Assembly: GCA_029449235.1 (NCBI GenBank) | Contig: JANATG010000002.1 | Span: 4,030,001-4,094,000, forward strand | DNA length: 64,000 nucleotides | Reading direction: 5' to 3' | Source: Linnemannia schmuckeri | Taxonomy: Eukaryota; Mortierellomycota; Mortierellomycetes; Mortierellales; Mortierellaceae | In this document: positions 24,074-36,332 of the stretch, piece by piece | Layout of the letters: the number at the start of each line of letters is the position of its first letter | Position numbering within the stretch: position 1 is the first letter of the stretch | The notes under the pieces: generated by a model | The model's input: only the letters and a program-made list of their open reading frames with translations | Database searches by the model: none | What the model was told of the DNA's origin: nothing | Program-made: the position numbers and the translations under genes

Positions 24074-27000
24074 TCAGTCTACAAAATAGTGTTTGAACAT
24101 GCTCTCGTTCCTTAAGCCAGGATCGTCCGCGACAATATAGTACAAATGCAACATGAGTTTCGGGAACCTTGATGTGAAATAGTTCAAGAACCCGTGTGGC
24201 AGGTCTCCCAGGGCCCGCTTCACATGCGGTGGCAGATCTTGGTAATGGTGTTTCTATTTTTACCAAGGCATTGAAAACAATACGAGTGAGTGGATTTTGA
24301 ATATGCAAAATGACAACCAACAGCCGATCTTCTCAGCGCGTCAAAAGAACGTACCTTGTTGCGGAGGGCGCGCAAGAGATCACGGACACTGTTTCCTTGG
24401 TACTTGCGGTACTTGCCCAGATTCTCAATGAAATGCCGGTCAAGCACCTTATACCAGTCTTTCCCTAATACATCCATCGCGTTATGTTCCAGCTTGGCCA
24501 GCAACGGACTCACATACTCGAATCCAGCAGCCGCGGCCGCAGCTGCAGCATCTCCGCGATCCTCAATCTCAAACCGATCTGAGCAATCCTGCATAAACAT
24601 CAACCGCTTGTTGGCCGACCAAAAGAAGGGATGATGCATCACCATGAATGCGTCCGGCCGGTCCGCAGGATTGTGGGCAATCATCTTCGAGATCAGATCC
24701 TTGGCCTCGACGCCCTCCTGACCCATCGAATCCAGTCCGCTCAGGTCCGGTTGGTCCATCAGGATATTCCGCTCTCGAGAGTACCGGTCTCCAAACGGGT
24801 GGTCGCCATTCGTCAGGACATAGTAGAACACACAGCCTGCCGAGAAGATGTCAATCGCCCTCGTCATCCTGTTGGCTCGGCCGATGTTCACATTGCCATT
24901 GCCATTTCCGTTTCCGCCTCCGACGCCTGCGCCTAGGCTCGACGAGGAATGAGAGTCGTCCGCGTCCTGCTGTTCTGCGCCCGAGAAGCATTCGGGCGCT
25001 CTCCATCCAATCGTTCCTCCACCTCCAGCGCCCCGACCTCCATGCATCGTTGTGTTATGGAAACTTGACTGGTCATTCTCAAGCTTCCTACACAGTCCGA
25101 AGTCTGAGATCAATACCCTGCCAGGATACATCTCGACTGCCGGCGAGGCATTCGCCCGGACTACACTCGTGATCATCCCACTGGATCCAAGAGACGGTTT
25201 GGGCAGTGGAGGTGTGGTGATGATTCCTGTACTTGAGAAGGACGAGGAGCCACTGGTCTTGGATGGCTTGGGTCGTTGCTTGGGCTCGCCGATCAAAATG
25301 TTCTGAGGCTTAATATCCCGATGAACAATCTTGAGGCTGTGGAGGTGGTGAATACCAGAGATGATCTGGTAGAGGATCTTCTGGGGCTCCAAGGTCGCCG
25401 ACAGGTCCCGGAACGGCTGCATGTGCCCACGCTCGATAATGTCGTCCAATGCTGCCGAGCACAGCTCCAGCGCAATATACAAGAACCGATCGCATTGTTC
25501 CTATTTGTCACAAGGCCATAAGAGGATTAGCGCCGAGAAAAAGAATATCAACGAAGACGTTTCGCACAGCAAGAAACTAAATTCCTTACACTTCGGAAGT
25601 ATCGCACAACGTTCGGGTGATCATCACTCTCCTGGAGGAGCCGGACCTCATGAAATGCAACGTCATAAAAGTCGATCAACAACCGCTTCACAGCGACAGC
25701 CCGTCCATCATACTGTCCCTTGTACACCACTGTTCCATGGCTTCCATATCCTAAAATTGTATCCGTGACAGAGATCGACTTCAACAGGGGCGTGGATGAG
25801 ACGCGAGGGGACCGCGTCAAATCGGTGAGGCCGACTGGACTCAACTCCTGCGAACTCTCCACTGCTGTTGTACTTCCGGCCGTTGATGTTGACAATGGTC
25901 CCGACTTCGACCCGTCCATCTTTTCCGCATCCTGAGCTATCGGTTTGGTGGCGTCCGTGGTTGTTGCTGCATCGGCCACATTCGCTCCTTCGCCCTCGGT
26001 TCCTGGTGTAGTTGCAGTTGCCGCTGCAGCAGCTGCAGCTGCTGCTGCCGCCGCCTTTTTACCTCCTCCACCTCTCTTCTTCTTGCGTCCACCACCACCT
26101 CCACCACCAGCGGCGCCGTTGGTTTCCTTGGTCTTGCCATCCGCGGCATCCTGATCATGTCCCTTGTTGTTGCGAGATCCCTTCTTGCCACCCTTCTCTG
26201 GTTTCTCGTCCAGCGCTCGATCCTGAATCACAAGTCCATCCGCAAGTCGTTCATTTGAAGGCTGGGTCATGTTAAAAGTCGATTTGTCGTTGTATTCGGG
26301 CAAGACATCCTGAGAAGCCCTTCTGCCAACATGTCCAGAAGTGATGCCCAATGCAGATCCAGCAGCATAGGCTGCTGAGTTCATCGCCACCACGCTGTTG
26401 GTCAAAGCCCTGGTTACATTATCGACCCTGAACGACACATTGTGCTCCTCCAGAAATGTATCGACCGGCTTGGTTAAGTACTGAGTACCCTTGGCATACA
26501 CAATCGCGGTGAGGATGCCAACCAAGATGACAGCCCAGCCCACCACTGTCGTCATTGTCGAGATCTTGCGCTCCTTTGAAAACAAGTCATCCGTCGGGCC
26601 CTCGAGTATTGGTGCATCCAGTGTAGGTTGTCCCCCCGGCGGCAGTTGCCGTACAATCGTGTATTTGCCAACGAGGCACCGTTGGTACTGTGACGTCCCG
26701 GGTTTACACTTGTCATCAATGGTATCGTCTTCCGACTCGTCTCCATCGCTGTTGTCACCAGAACCTCCAATTGTCAGACGAGGCAAGGTTCCCGAAGTCA
26801 GGTCATCCTTCTGCAGTAGAGGGTAGTTGCTCTGAGAAAGGACATAGAGTTGGTTCTCGTACATGCCAATATGAGCGTCGAACGAGCGCTGTCCAAGTTC
26901 CGTTGGTTGGCGAGCAAGAGAAATTCCTTTGGTTCGAGTGCTCATGTATATGTCAAAGACAGCCGTCGTTGGTGATTTGAGTGGTATCCTCCAGCGAACC

Positions 27001-28923
27001 ACCCCAGCAGCTTGGTTCAGTAACGCGACGACGCCTTCTTTGTTGCTTCCAATGACAATCCTTGGGTCCTTCCGTTCCAAATCCGTGCGTTCGTTGGATG
27101 TTGGGTTGAGCTCTCTGTACGAGATTTCCCACTTCAGGCCAGAAAGAGGATCTAAAATCAAGAGCGTGTATTCTGAAATTTCATTACAAGAGATACGTTT
27201 AGTTAATTGCGTCTCTCCACAAAACACGCCATCTGGGTCACATTGTAGTCGACTGATAGTCCTCCGAGGAGGTTTGTTTGCGTGATTACCTGCTTGCTCC
27301 AGCACGACAGTACGCTCTGATCCTTTAATTCCTTCTGGGGCCGTGCACCCACTTTCGGCCATGAAGGCATTGACCTCCTCTCCTGTAGAAATGTCGAGTT
27401 CCAGTAGACTTGTCTTACGACTTCCAGTAATCCTCATCCCGTCTGACAGGATCTGAGCCTTTGTCACAAGATTCATCAGTGACCCTACACGCTGCAGAAA
27501 TACGAGAAACGCCACCAACAAACACAAGAAACAAGAAAAATAATTAGAAAAATGATATGCCATTAGATTTCAGTCCTGTTGTGAATGCATTGTAAGCGTG
27601 TTGTTTCTGTCAGCAATTGTATTGTAATAATACGCACAAACAAAAACGCCCACACCACCGCCACACTAAGAGAATTTTTTTTTTGTTGCTACGTGGAGCC
27701 ATAATGTGGAGTTCCTCATGTAAATGTAAATTGAACTAAAAAGATATTCATCCTGTTCATTTTTGGAAGGTCGCCCTTATGTTCTAATTTTGTGTCCGTT
27801 TCAGCTAAGTTGCCCATCCCAATTGACTTCCGAAAACAGACAGTCTTTTGTTCGGTGATCCTGGGTCCTAAGTCTTGAGTTCTTAGCGTCCTTGGTCCCA
27901 GATCATTTACAAACAAAAAAAAAATCCGCTTCTCTTTTTCAAATCATCCAATTGGTTACTCCCAGCTTTTCACTCCGTCTCCCTCTTGTGTCCAATGCCC
28001 ATCCTACCCAATGAACCCAATTCATCATCTACAGCCAAGCAAAGTAACTTTCTCTCTCTTACCTGAAGTCCTGAAGCTTTGGTATGGACATACAGGCTCG
28101 GTTTCTCGGAAGGTTCAACAATAAACGTCCAGTCATCCTTGTTATACTTTGGCCCACCTGCACCTGCACCGGCTGCATCACCGGCCGCGCCGGCTGCACC
28201 GTTGTTGTCGCCAGTCAAGGGACCACTTGACTCGTCGTTAATGCCAATACGGCCTCCAAGGATCTCATGGCCAACATCCGTTCCTGGCCCGATAGGAGTA
28301 GTGGTACCTGCGGCGCCAGTCATGGGCGATCCTCGATTCATATCCTTTGTGACAGTACTCGACACCACCGCACCGACGCCCTTGGGTGATCGAGTCCAGA
28401 CAACCTTGCCGTTCTTAGTATCGATACAATGCAAATCGCCATCAACAGTCGTTAAGAGAGCTAGGGGTGTCAAACGGTACTCAGCGAAAGGGATAGGTGC
28501 TCGCTTTTGATGGTGAGACTTGGGTACCGGGTTTCCTTTGGCAGGTGCAGGAGGTGGCGGTCGATTGTTGTTGAAGTTCCTGTTGCCCAACAAGTCGATC
28601 TCCAAAGAACTACCACCGCCAGTATGTTTGTGGTGGTGGGCATCACTATTGGGAGAGGAGATAACAATGGGTTTGCGTCTGATATCACCTGCGTTTCCTC
28701 CTCCAGAGTTGGATGGTGGTGGTGGGGGGATATGGGCTGGTGGTGGAGGGGCAGCGAGGTGGTCGTTGAGTGGGGGAATATGATGAATATCGGATGGAGA
28801 GACAATCATCCGAGGCGAGGCCTCGGAGAAGGTAGAGAGGGTGGCGAGAAGGAAGGCGAGGAGCGATATCCTGTAGAGCAGGATGCTCAAGCACAAGTAC
28901 TTGGACGAGTCCTTGAGCCGCAT
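24074..28923 (-). CDS. IRE1: IRE1, ER-stress sensor kinase/endoribonuclease
   Basis: ER type I membrane kinase/RNase that senses unfolded proteins and, in fungi, starts HAC1-type mRNA splicing or RNA decay. Exons on the minus strand are 28923-28063, 27491-27290, 27172-25590, 25500-24355 and 24253-24074, giving 1323 residues. A signal peptide (about residues 1-36) is followed by a Pro/Gly-rich region, the luminal beta-propeller (YWTD/PQQ-like, e.g. DGDLHCIDTKNGKVVW; EYTLLILDPLSGLKWEISYR), and a TM near residue 555-575 (VVGWAVILVGILTAIVYA). A basic, poly-Gly and poly-Ala linker leads to the kinase: GYGSHGTVVYKG, VAVK (Lys about 849), IVHRDIKPQN (about 942), ISDFGL (about 1015) and GWRAPE. The KEN RNase domain shows LLRALRNKKHHYQDLP and ends KHYFVD. 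About 60 extra residues sit between the catalytic loop and DFG, and about 50 after APE. Intron 2 is 117 bases, stop-free and in frame, so retention would insert 39 residues. Intron 1 is long (571 bases). Confidence 0.95.
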
Positions 28924-29973
28924 AGTTTGAGGCTGTTATTGTTTTCCGTAGTAGGTGTTGCTAGAGTGTTGAATGTTTGCTGTTATTGTTATGAGATGAA
29001 GGGGTGATGAGATGGGAGAGAGAGAGTGTGTGTGAGAGAGGGAAGAGAGCGACAGAAGAGTGTTGTAGGTGTGTTGTGGGAATGTGTGGGTGTAGTTGGA
29101 ATGGGCTTGAATGTTGTCGTCTTGTCTGTTAGCGAATCAAGTCCAGGTCGTAATCAATTTGTTCCGCAGTGAAGGTATGAGATGGAGTAAGTGAATGAAT
29201 GAAGAGCAGTTGGGTATAAAGAGGAGGCGTAATAAATAGTGATAATAGTTGTACAGGGCGAAGGTAAATAGAAGTGATTGCAAACAAGGCAATGGGAAGG
29301 AAAGGAAGGGTAAGAGACAGATGCAGACAAAGAAGAGTGCGAAAGAAAGTGTGTGTGAGTGTGTATGTAAGGGTGTGAGTGAGAATGAAAAAGAGAGAAA
29401 GGTCTATGGTATTGTGGAGGACAACGAGCAAATAAAATTGGTGCCAATTGTGGAGGGCATGTACCTCTCATTAACAGAGGTTAATCGAACAAACCCACAG
29501 ACCTTTTCTAATTTCGAGTTGGTCTACAATGCTTACACATCAATGCCGTTCTGCTCTCCTCTCTCTTCTTCTCCTTTGACTCCCTTCGACAGTGCGGACA
29601 AAACTCTCTTCCATTCTCCATCCACACCATTACAATTGACCCACGCCGCACAACTTCATCCCCCACATACATATATGCAAACCATTCCAGAATAACATCA
29701 CTCTGGCAACATGTTTTTAGCACTGTTTTCATGATCTTTTTATCATTGCTAGGTCGTTTCATTCGTCGTTCAAAATATCGTCAACGTAGCGCTCTCTCTC
29801 TCATCCAACTTTTTTGTGCGCGTTCTTTTTTTTGTAGTGAATGTGTGTGAATGTGGTGTGTGAATTTGTGTGTGTGTATGCTTGGTGTCTTCAAGGTTTG
29901 CTCGCTCGCTCTTCCGTCCAACCAGACAACACAATATCTTGGGGTCTCGCAAATATCTTCAGAGTTCGGTCGC
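28924..29973. other. IRE1 upstream region
   Basis: Promoter side of IRE1 and 3' flank of the forkhead gene. About 28980-29050 is a GA/GT-rich simple repeat, which is CT-rich in the IRE1 sense. The stretch 29240-29400 is also purine-rich on plus. No gene is seen. Confidence 0.6.
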
Positions 29974-32900
29974 TCACCAACCATGGCCACCCCCACCACC
30001 ACCAGTGCTCGAGTTGCGGGATTCTTGGGGTATCGTGATCGAGCTGGAGGGTGGTCTTGAAGACGAGCCGACAGAGCTAGCCGCTGCCGCTGCTAGTGAT
30101 ACTGAGGATCCCGCCGCTGAAGACGCCGAGGAGGCTCCCGCAGCCGGATTCGACCCAGAGTGACCACCGCCACCATGGCTTGCCAATGACTGGGGTGCTG
30201 GCGGTGGGGGTGACATCGTCTCGCTTCCTCCGCTACCCATTCCAGCAGAGGTCGACACAAGCGACTGTGACAGCTGCAACGAAAGACCGGCAATCGAGGT
30301 GCTCGAACGACCACCGGTACCACCATCGACTGACGCTCTGTACCCATTTCCACCACCTCCGCCTCCTGTGCCTCCACCATTACTACCGCCTCCTCCGCTC
30401 GCTCTGTTCACAGACGGGAACCCGTAGTTAGCTGAGCCGGCATGAAAAGCAGCGCCTGCACCTCCACCCATGCCACCATAGGCGTGCGATGCGCCTGCGC
30501 CATAGTTGCCACTATAACTCCCACTGCCACCTCCGCTGCCTCCAGCTCCACCATGGTGTCCGGAATGGCCATTATTTCCTCCTCCTCCTCCACTGCCGCT
30601 GTATGCCGAGACAAAGTTACTCTGCATTCCATGACTCCCCATCGAAAGCGGTCGTGAAAGGCTCGATGCTCCTCCAGCACCTTGCGAGAAGTAAATCCCT
30701 TGACCAGAGAACCGCGAAAGAGATGCCGAGTCCGATTCAGTGTCCATCATGCTCGAATCACTCAGTCCTGCCGCCGACGGTCCTGTGCCGTTCGCATAAA
30801 ACGACGCCGACTGTCCAAAGTCGCCTGCCTGAGCCGATCCCGAAACGGACGAAAAGAATGAATTATGGTGCGACTGTTGTTGCTGCTGCTGCGAGCTCAA
30901 ACCGCTGAGATTAAAGGATGAGGACATATGGGCAGCTCCATAGTTGGGCTGCTGGCCTGGAGTGGTATAGTCATGGTCGTGGCTCAACAAGTGCGAATGT
31001 CGCCTGTTCATCGAGGCCGCGGCCGAGGAAGAGTTGGAAGATCCGGGTATCATAGAGACGGTGGTAGAGTGGGCTCCAATCTTGAACAGGCTTGAGTCTG
31101 CGTCGGCACCGCCTCCTCCGCGCTTGCCAAAGAGCGGCATGTTGGTCAGAGGGATTTCGAGGATGCCTGCGGCGCCTGGCTGGCCACTGGGTCCGGTAGG
31201 AGAGACCGGCGCAGAATTGAGATCGCTAGTTGGCCGCCGACCGCTACCGCCGCCGGCTCCTCTGGTGGCACTTGCTCGTCTGGAGGTCTTGGTTGGGCGA
31301 GCCGTTCCTCCACTGGCACCCACCAATCCACCTGCCGAGTGTCCAGTTCCATTGTGACCCTCTGCATTGGGCTGATAGTTGGGGTCCAACTTCCAGTAAG
31401 AACCCTTGCCTGGCTCGCTTGGAGGTCGTGGAACGCGCATGAAGGCCTTGTTCAGCGACAAATTGTGGCGAATGGAGTTCTAGAGCGCGCCCATGAGAAG
31501 AGTAAAACGTAGAAGCAGAAAAAAGGTTAGATCCAAGATCCCAATAAGATTCCACAGAGAACAAACCAAGAGGGTTAACGTGTGAAAGGAGTCCGATAAA
31601 AAAAAACTTTAACCAAAGAGCAGAAAAGAGTGTTTGTCGAAGCAGCCAAAATATATATGAGTGGATATTTCCTGTTTATCGTTGTTGTTGTTTTTTTGGT
31701 GCCTTTTTGCGGTTGAGAGCCCCTTCTTCCCTCTCTCCTTTCCCTCTCACTCTCTCATCTTCTGCAGCCCCGGTCCTGTCTGTTTTGATCCTTTCAAAAA
31801 GCTCATTCCCATGGTGCTCAATAAGGTCACGCTCAAAGTGAATTCGCTCTTGGCGAGTAGGGTTTGTTCCAACAGAGCAAAAATTCAACCAAAGAAAAAA
31901 AATCACCATTCGTCGGTCGAAAGCCCTTGGAGGTAGGAAAATAAACAAACAAACAAATAAACAAACAAAAAAATAAAGGCAAGAAACCCCAACCTAAAAA
32001 ACTCTTCTCGGCCACTTCTTGTTGTTTTGTTTACCTTCCAGCCATTGATGGCAGTACGATACCACGGATAGTGGAGCATGACCCACTCGTAGATCTCATT
32101 CAGGGTCAACTGGCTGTTGGGACTTTCCAGGATAGCGGTTGTAATGAGGAACGAATACGACTGCGTGGGCTTGGGGAACTTGGATGGGATATTGTCCACT
32201 CCGGCTGACGCCCCTGCGGCGGCCTTCTTGCTCGGTTGCCCAGTCTTCTTTTTCGAGGATGTCGACGAAGTGGACGTGGGAGATGTGGCTGGCGAGGTAG
32301 GAGAGGTCACCGAGACTGGGGACAGGTTGGCACTTGGAGGGGACAGATTCGCAGTGACGGCGGTGATGCCTCCTCGAGTGCCTGTCGCTGTAGCAGAGGC
32401 GATGGCATGGATAGAGGTAGAAGGACCGGTTGTCAGGTTCGAGATCCCAGTGGAAGGCGCGGACGCGGTCGCAGATGATAGAGACGGTCGTGCTTTTTTG
32501 GACGAAACACCTTTACCTCGCGGACTTTCCTTGGCGCCGCTCATCGGATTGGCGGAATGATGATAGTGGTTGCTGTGGTTGCTATTAAAGTGGTAGTGGC
32601 TATCCTGTCCGGCCAAGTCCGTGGACTTTGGTGAGAGGAGGGCACCCATTGAGCCCAGACTTTGGCTCGTGGAAGAGGCGGAGGAAGGGGACGAGGAGAG
32701 GCTGGTATGTATATGGGTTGGAGAAGAATAAGAGGACGAAGACGGGGTCATGGTGGGTCCACCTGATGAGAAACTGTAATGATATGGATAGGAGGACGGT
32801 TGCTGCGAATAGTGCTGATAGGGTTGCTGGTACTGGCTGTAGTGTGAGGATGGGTCATGTTGAGTATAACTCTGTGGAGGCGGGAGTGAAGACGAAAAGG

Positions 32901-33418
32901 CCGGCGCCCCTGAGGATTGTAGTTCGAGGTCAATTAATAAGGAGGAAGAGTGAAGGCGGGACCGACAAAAGATGAGTAAGGCGGCAAAAAAAAAGATGAT
33001 TACGACAAAAATGAAGACGGTCAGACGGGCAAAAGATGTGAGATCATGGGCTTGATATCGTCCAAAAGAAAATGATCGTTTTTCTCTTTTTTCGAGCAGA
33101 TTGAAGGTCCACTCTGCACACCAGCCTGCAGGCAATGAGCTCAAAACAACAAACGGCAGTAAAACGAGCAAAATACAGCATGCGCCATAGTCATTCGTCG
33201 TTACCTGCCATAACCGACGTTGCCCCACTGTGGCTGGCAACTGTTGGCCGCGCAACGCCTTGCGAAGGTGTGCTAGGGAAGCTTGATGAGTAGGAGGGAT
33301 AGTTCAGCGAGGTCGCAGATGGATCCTGAAGGGGCTGCGACCATTGGCCGTTATTGGGGTTGTTGTTGCTGGCGCCCTTTGAGTTGGGCATTGGATGGCT
33401 GGGCTCGAGTTTGGTCAT
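29974..33418 (-). CDS. Forkhead (winged-helix) transcription factor
   Basis: Nuclear DNA-binding regulator; target genes cannot be told from the sequence. Exons on minus are 33418-33205, 32909-32035 and 31479-29974, giving 864 residues. The forkhead domain lies at about residues 317-395 and is split by an intron after GWK. It reads KPTQSYSFLITTAILESP, LTLNEIYEWVMLHYPWYR, then NSIRHNLSLNKAF (recognition helix with the usual Asn, Arg, His) and PGKGSYWKLDPN. No FHA domain is visible, so it is closer to Hcm1/Sep1-type than Fkh1/2-type; this is inference. The N-terminal 315 residues are Ser/Pro/Tyr/His-rich with proline-directed SP sites. The C-terminal 460 residues are Gly/Ser-rich with a Gln run, and likely disordered activation or condensate regions. 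The ATG at 33418 starts a 71-codon first exon. Confidence 0.88.
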
Positions 33419-36291
33419 AAAGTGGGATAGGGTATATTGACGTGCACCCTGAAAAAGGGAAGGAAAGGCAAAGGATTAGGGTAGGTCGTCAGTCGTCAGA
33501 ACAGAACGGCGAGTAGAGAGAGCGAGAGTGAGAGTAAGAGCGAGAGTCTGGGAGAGACAAGTGTGGGATGCGATGGATTGTTGTTTGAGCGATTACTTCA
33601 AGGTAGAAGGAAAGGAAGGGCTGCTTGGTGAGCACCCAAAGAGGGTTTGAGAGTGAGTGGGAGTCAGTGGGCAGGAGGAGCAAGGAGAGAACAAAAAGAA
33701 AAAGGCGGAGAAATAACGAAGAAAGTGAAAATAAACAAAACGAAACACAAGTACAAAAAATTGAAAACACGGACGAAAGAAGGAAGAAGAAGAGGGGAGG
33801 GGGGAGGAAAGAACGAGAGGAAAGGGAACGGGAGCGAGCAAGGAGAAAGAAAAAAAGGGAGAAAAGTAGAAAGAGAAAAGAAGAAGGAGAAAAGAAAAGA
33901 GAAAGAAAAGAGAAAAAAAAGAGAAAAGAAGAAGAGTGGAAGAGAAAAGAAAAAAAACCAGCAACGACATGAAAACAAATAACAGCAACAGCAGAAAAAA
34001 AAATGAGCAGAGAGCACAACGAGGTTCTTGTCCTCTGCCTCCAGTCCTGCTAGCACTCTTTTTTTTTTTTTGAACGACGGTTTTTAAAAATTCGTCCGAA
34101 AGTGGCGAAGTTGTGGCGAAAAGAGGGTGGTTGAGTACGATTGCTGAGAGTGAAGAAGAGTGGCCAGCGAAAGGCAAGTCTGAGAGAGGAGCTATAAAGA
34201 AAGATAAAGAGGTGGCGAGGCCTTTAAAATGCCAGAAGGTATAAAAGAGAATATGAAGGAAGCAAGAATGGAAGGAAAAAAAAAAGTAGAGAATAATGCC
34301 GTACATACACTCGAATGGGTACATCGCTCATATTATTATTCATTCGCATATGGATACAATTATCCATGCATGGTCGCGCCTCTCACTGTCCTCCTATAAC
34401 AACAGCAGCCCGCCGTGCTTTCATTATTGTCCATCCACTTTGGCTCATCCCCGATCGTTAAAGGCAGATTCAATGGCCACTCCTCGATAGATTTTACAGA
34501 TCGTAACAATTCTCTACTTTCCTCTGTTCTCTATTGGTTTTTCATTGCTCTTTTCATATCTCTCTCAAGAGAATAGAGCAGTGAGTGGGAAGGTCAATTG
34601 TTCGTTCCTTCGCTCGCTCGTCCGTGGAAATTGACAAATGAGCATCAAACAACAACAATAACAACAACAACAGCAACAACAAAAAACAAACAAATAACAA
34701 GATGCGGTCCCAAAGTGTGAACTTTTTTATAATAATCACCAGTCAATTGCCAACTGGCCCACACATCCTATCCTCTAATTTCTTGCTGTTTTCCTCTCTC
34801 TTTTCCTTTTGTACTTCGCTTTCGCTCTCACTCACACGGACCATACATACAGTACTAACAACAACAGCACCTTTTGGAAACAAGATGGCACAAGTTTGGC
34901 AGAGGAAAAGGAAGAGAGGGAGGAGAGAGAGGAAAAGAGGGGATCATAAAACGCGGTACGCCCAAGGTCAAGAATGAATATAAACGCGGATAAAATAAGG
35001 AGTAAAAAAACAGTGAAGACTCTGCCTTTTCAATTGATCCTCCTGTACCTGAAAGGGGAATTTCTTTTCAGACTCAAGCCCTTGCTGGTGTTCCTTATTC
35101 TTTTTTTGCTTCTCCCCCTGTCCCTGTGTCGTATCGTCTCGTATCGTCTCGTATCTGTCTCGGAGAGAAGAGGAGACGCGTTCTGACCCATCGATCGATG
35201 TGATGATGCACAACATATACAAAAAGGGGAGGAAGAAAAGACAAAAAAAAAAAAAAAAAAAGAGGTGGGAATTGAAGGGAAGCTAAAAGGTACGCGAGTG
35301 TAAAGCAGGGAAGGGGACCAAAAAGGACGGAGGGACAACAAGAAGGAAGAAAAAAAAAAGAAAAATCAAATGGGAAAGAGGCGCATGGAAACATCAGTCA
35401 TGTTCAGGGGTTGCTTCTTTTTTTTTTTCTTCCTTTTCCTGATGTCGATGGAGGAGGCACTGCGAGATGAGACAACCTGCAGCAACACACAACTTACATC
35501 TACGCCTTTTTTTCAGATGCTCTTTGGATAGCGATTGAATGCACCGAAACAAATAAACATTTCTCCTACAAAGCCAACAAGTTCACAACGAGGACCAGGC
35601 GTATCAAACCAAAACGCACGATCAACATCCATCCACAAGCAACCCTCGCAATTATTTTGCTGAGATAATCATCTCACCGCAACAAGTACACTTGCAAAAG
35701 TAAGGTCGCATAGACGCTGGGAGACGTCAGGGCTTTGTAGTGACAAATATGCCGACATCGCCAGACACTAGTAATTAAACCCGCCAATTGAGCCGAAATG
35801 TAGGGCCGAGAACAATACATATTAAGTATGGAGCTCCGTGGGAGAGGGCGGGAAGAAAAAAATAAACCAAAAAGGATCAAAAAAGGGGGATAAAGAGGGA
35901 AGAGAGGGAAGAGAGGGAAGTGAGAATGAACATGAACACCAAAAAAAAGTACAAGTGCCCTGGGAACCAATTTTTGTGAGATCGAATAGACTAGCAGACG
36001 ACTTGGGAATACTTACCGCGGAGTTGGAAGGACACTGGTCAGAGCAGAGCGTTACAGGAGGACGGAAAGAATGAGATGAATGGGAGGAGCGTGGGGTGGG
36101 AGTGGGGGACGAGATAAGGAGAGAAAAAATGCTTGAAGGAAGAAAAAATCGATTGGCGGACGGACGGCTAAAGTTACAAAGTGTCCAGTTGGTAAATTGA
36201 GTTAGAGAGGCGGATGAATTCGTGCTTGTCAAGAACAACATGGGTAACTGCGTATTAACAAATGTAAATGTTTCTAAAGTCGCCTGTCAGG

Positions 36292-36330
<39 letters not shown>
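36292..36330 (+). repeat. A39 homopolymer
   Basis: The longest single-base run in the window, 39 A, in gene-free DNA. No target-site duplication or retrocopy body could be recognised next to it. Confidence 0.9.

Positions 36331-36332
<2 letters not shown>

Noticed and set aside
33593..34324. Long open frames on both strands over the 33.6-34.3 kb region
   Set aside because: They translate a nearly pure purine/pyrimidine tract into Phe/Leu/Ser or Lys/Glu/Arg runs. There is no domain and frames are open on both strands at once, as expected from skewed composition.
36292..36330. A39 run as the tail of a retrotransposed copy
   Set aside because: No body of a known gene or element ahead of it and no target-site duplication could be seen.
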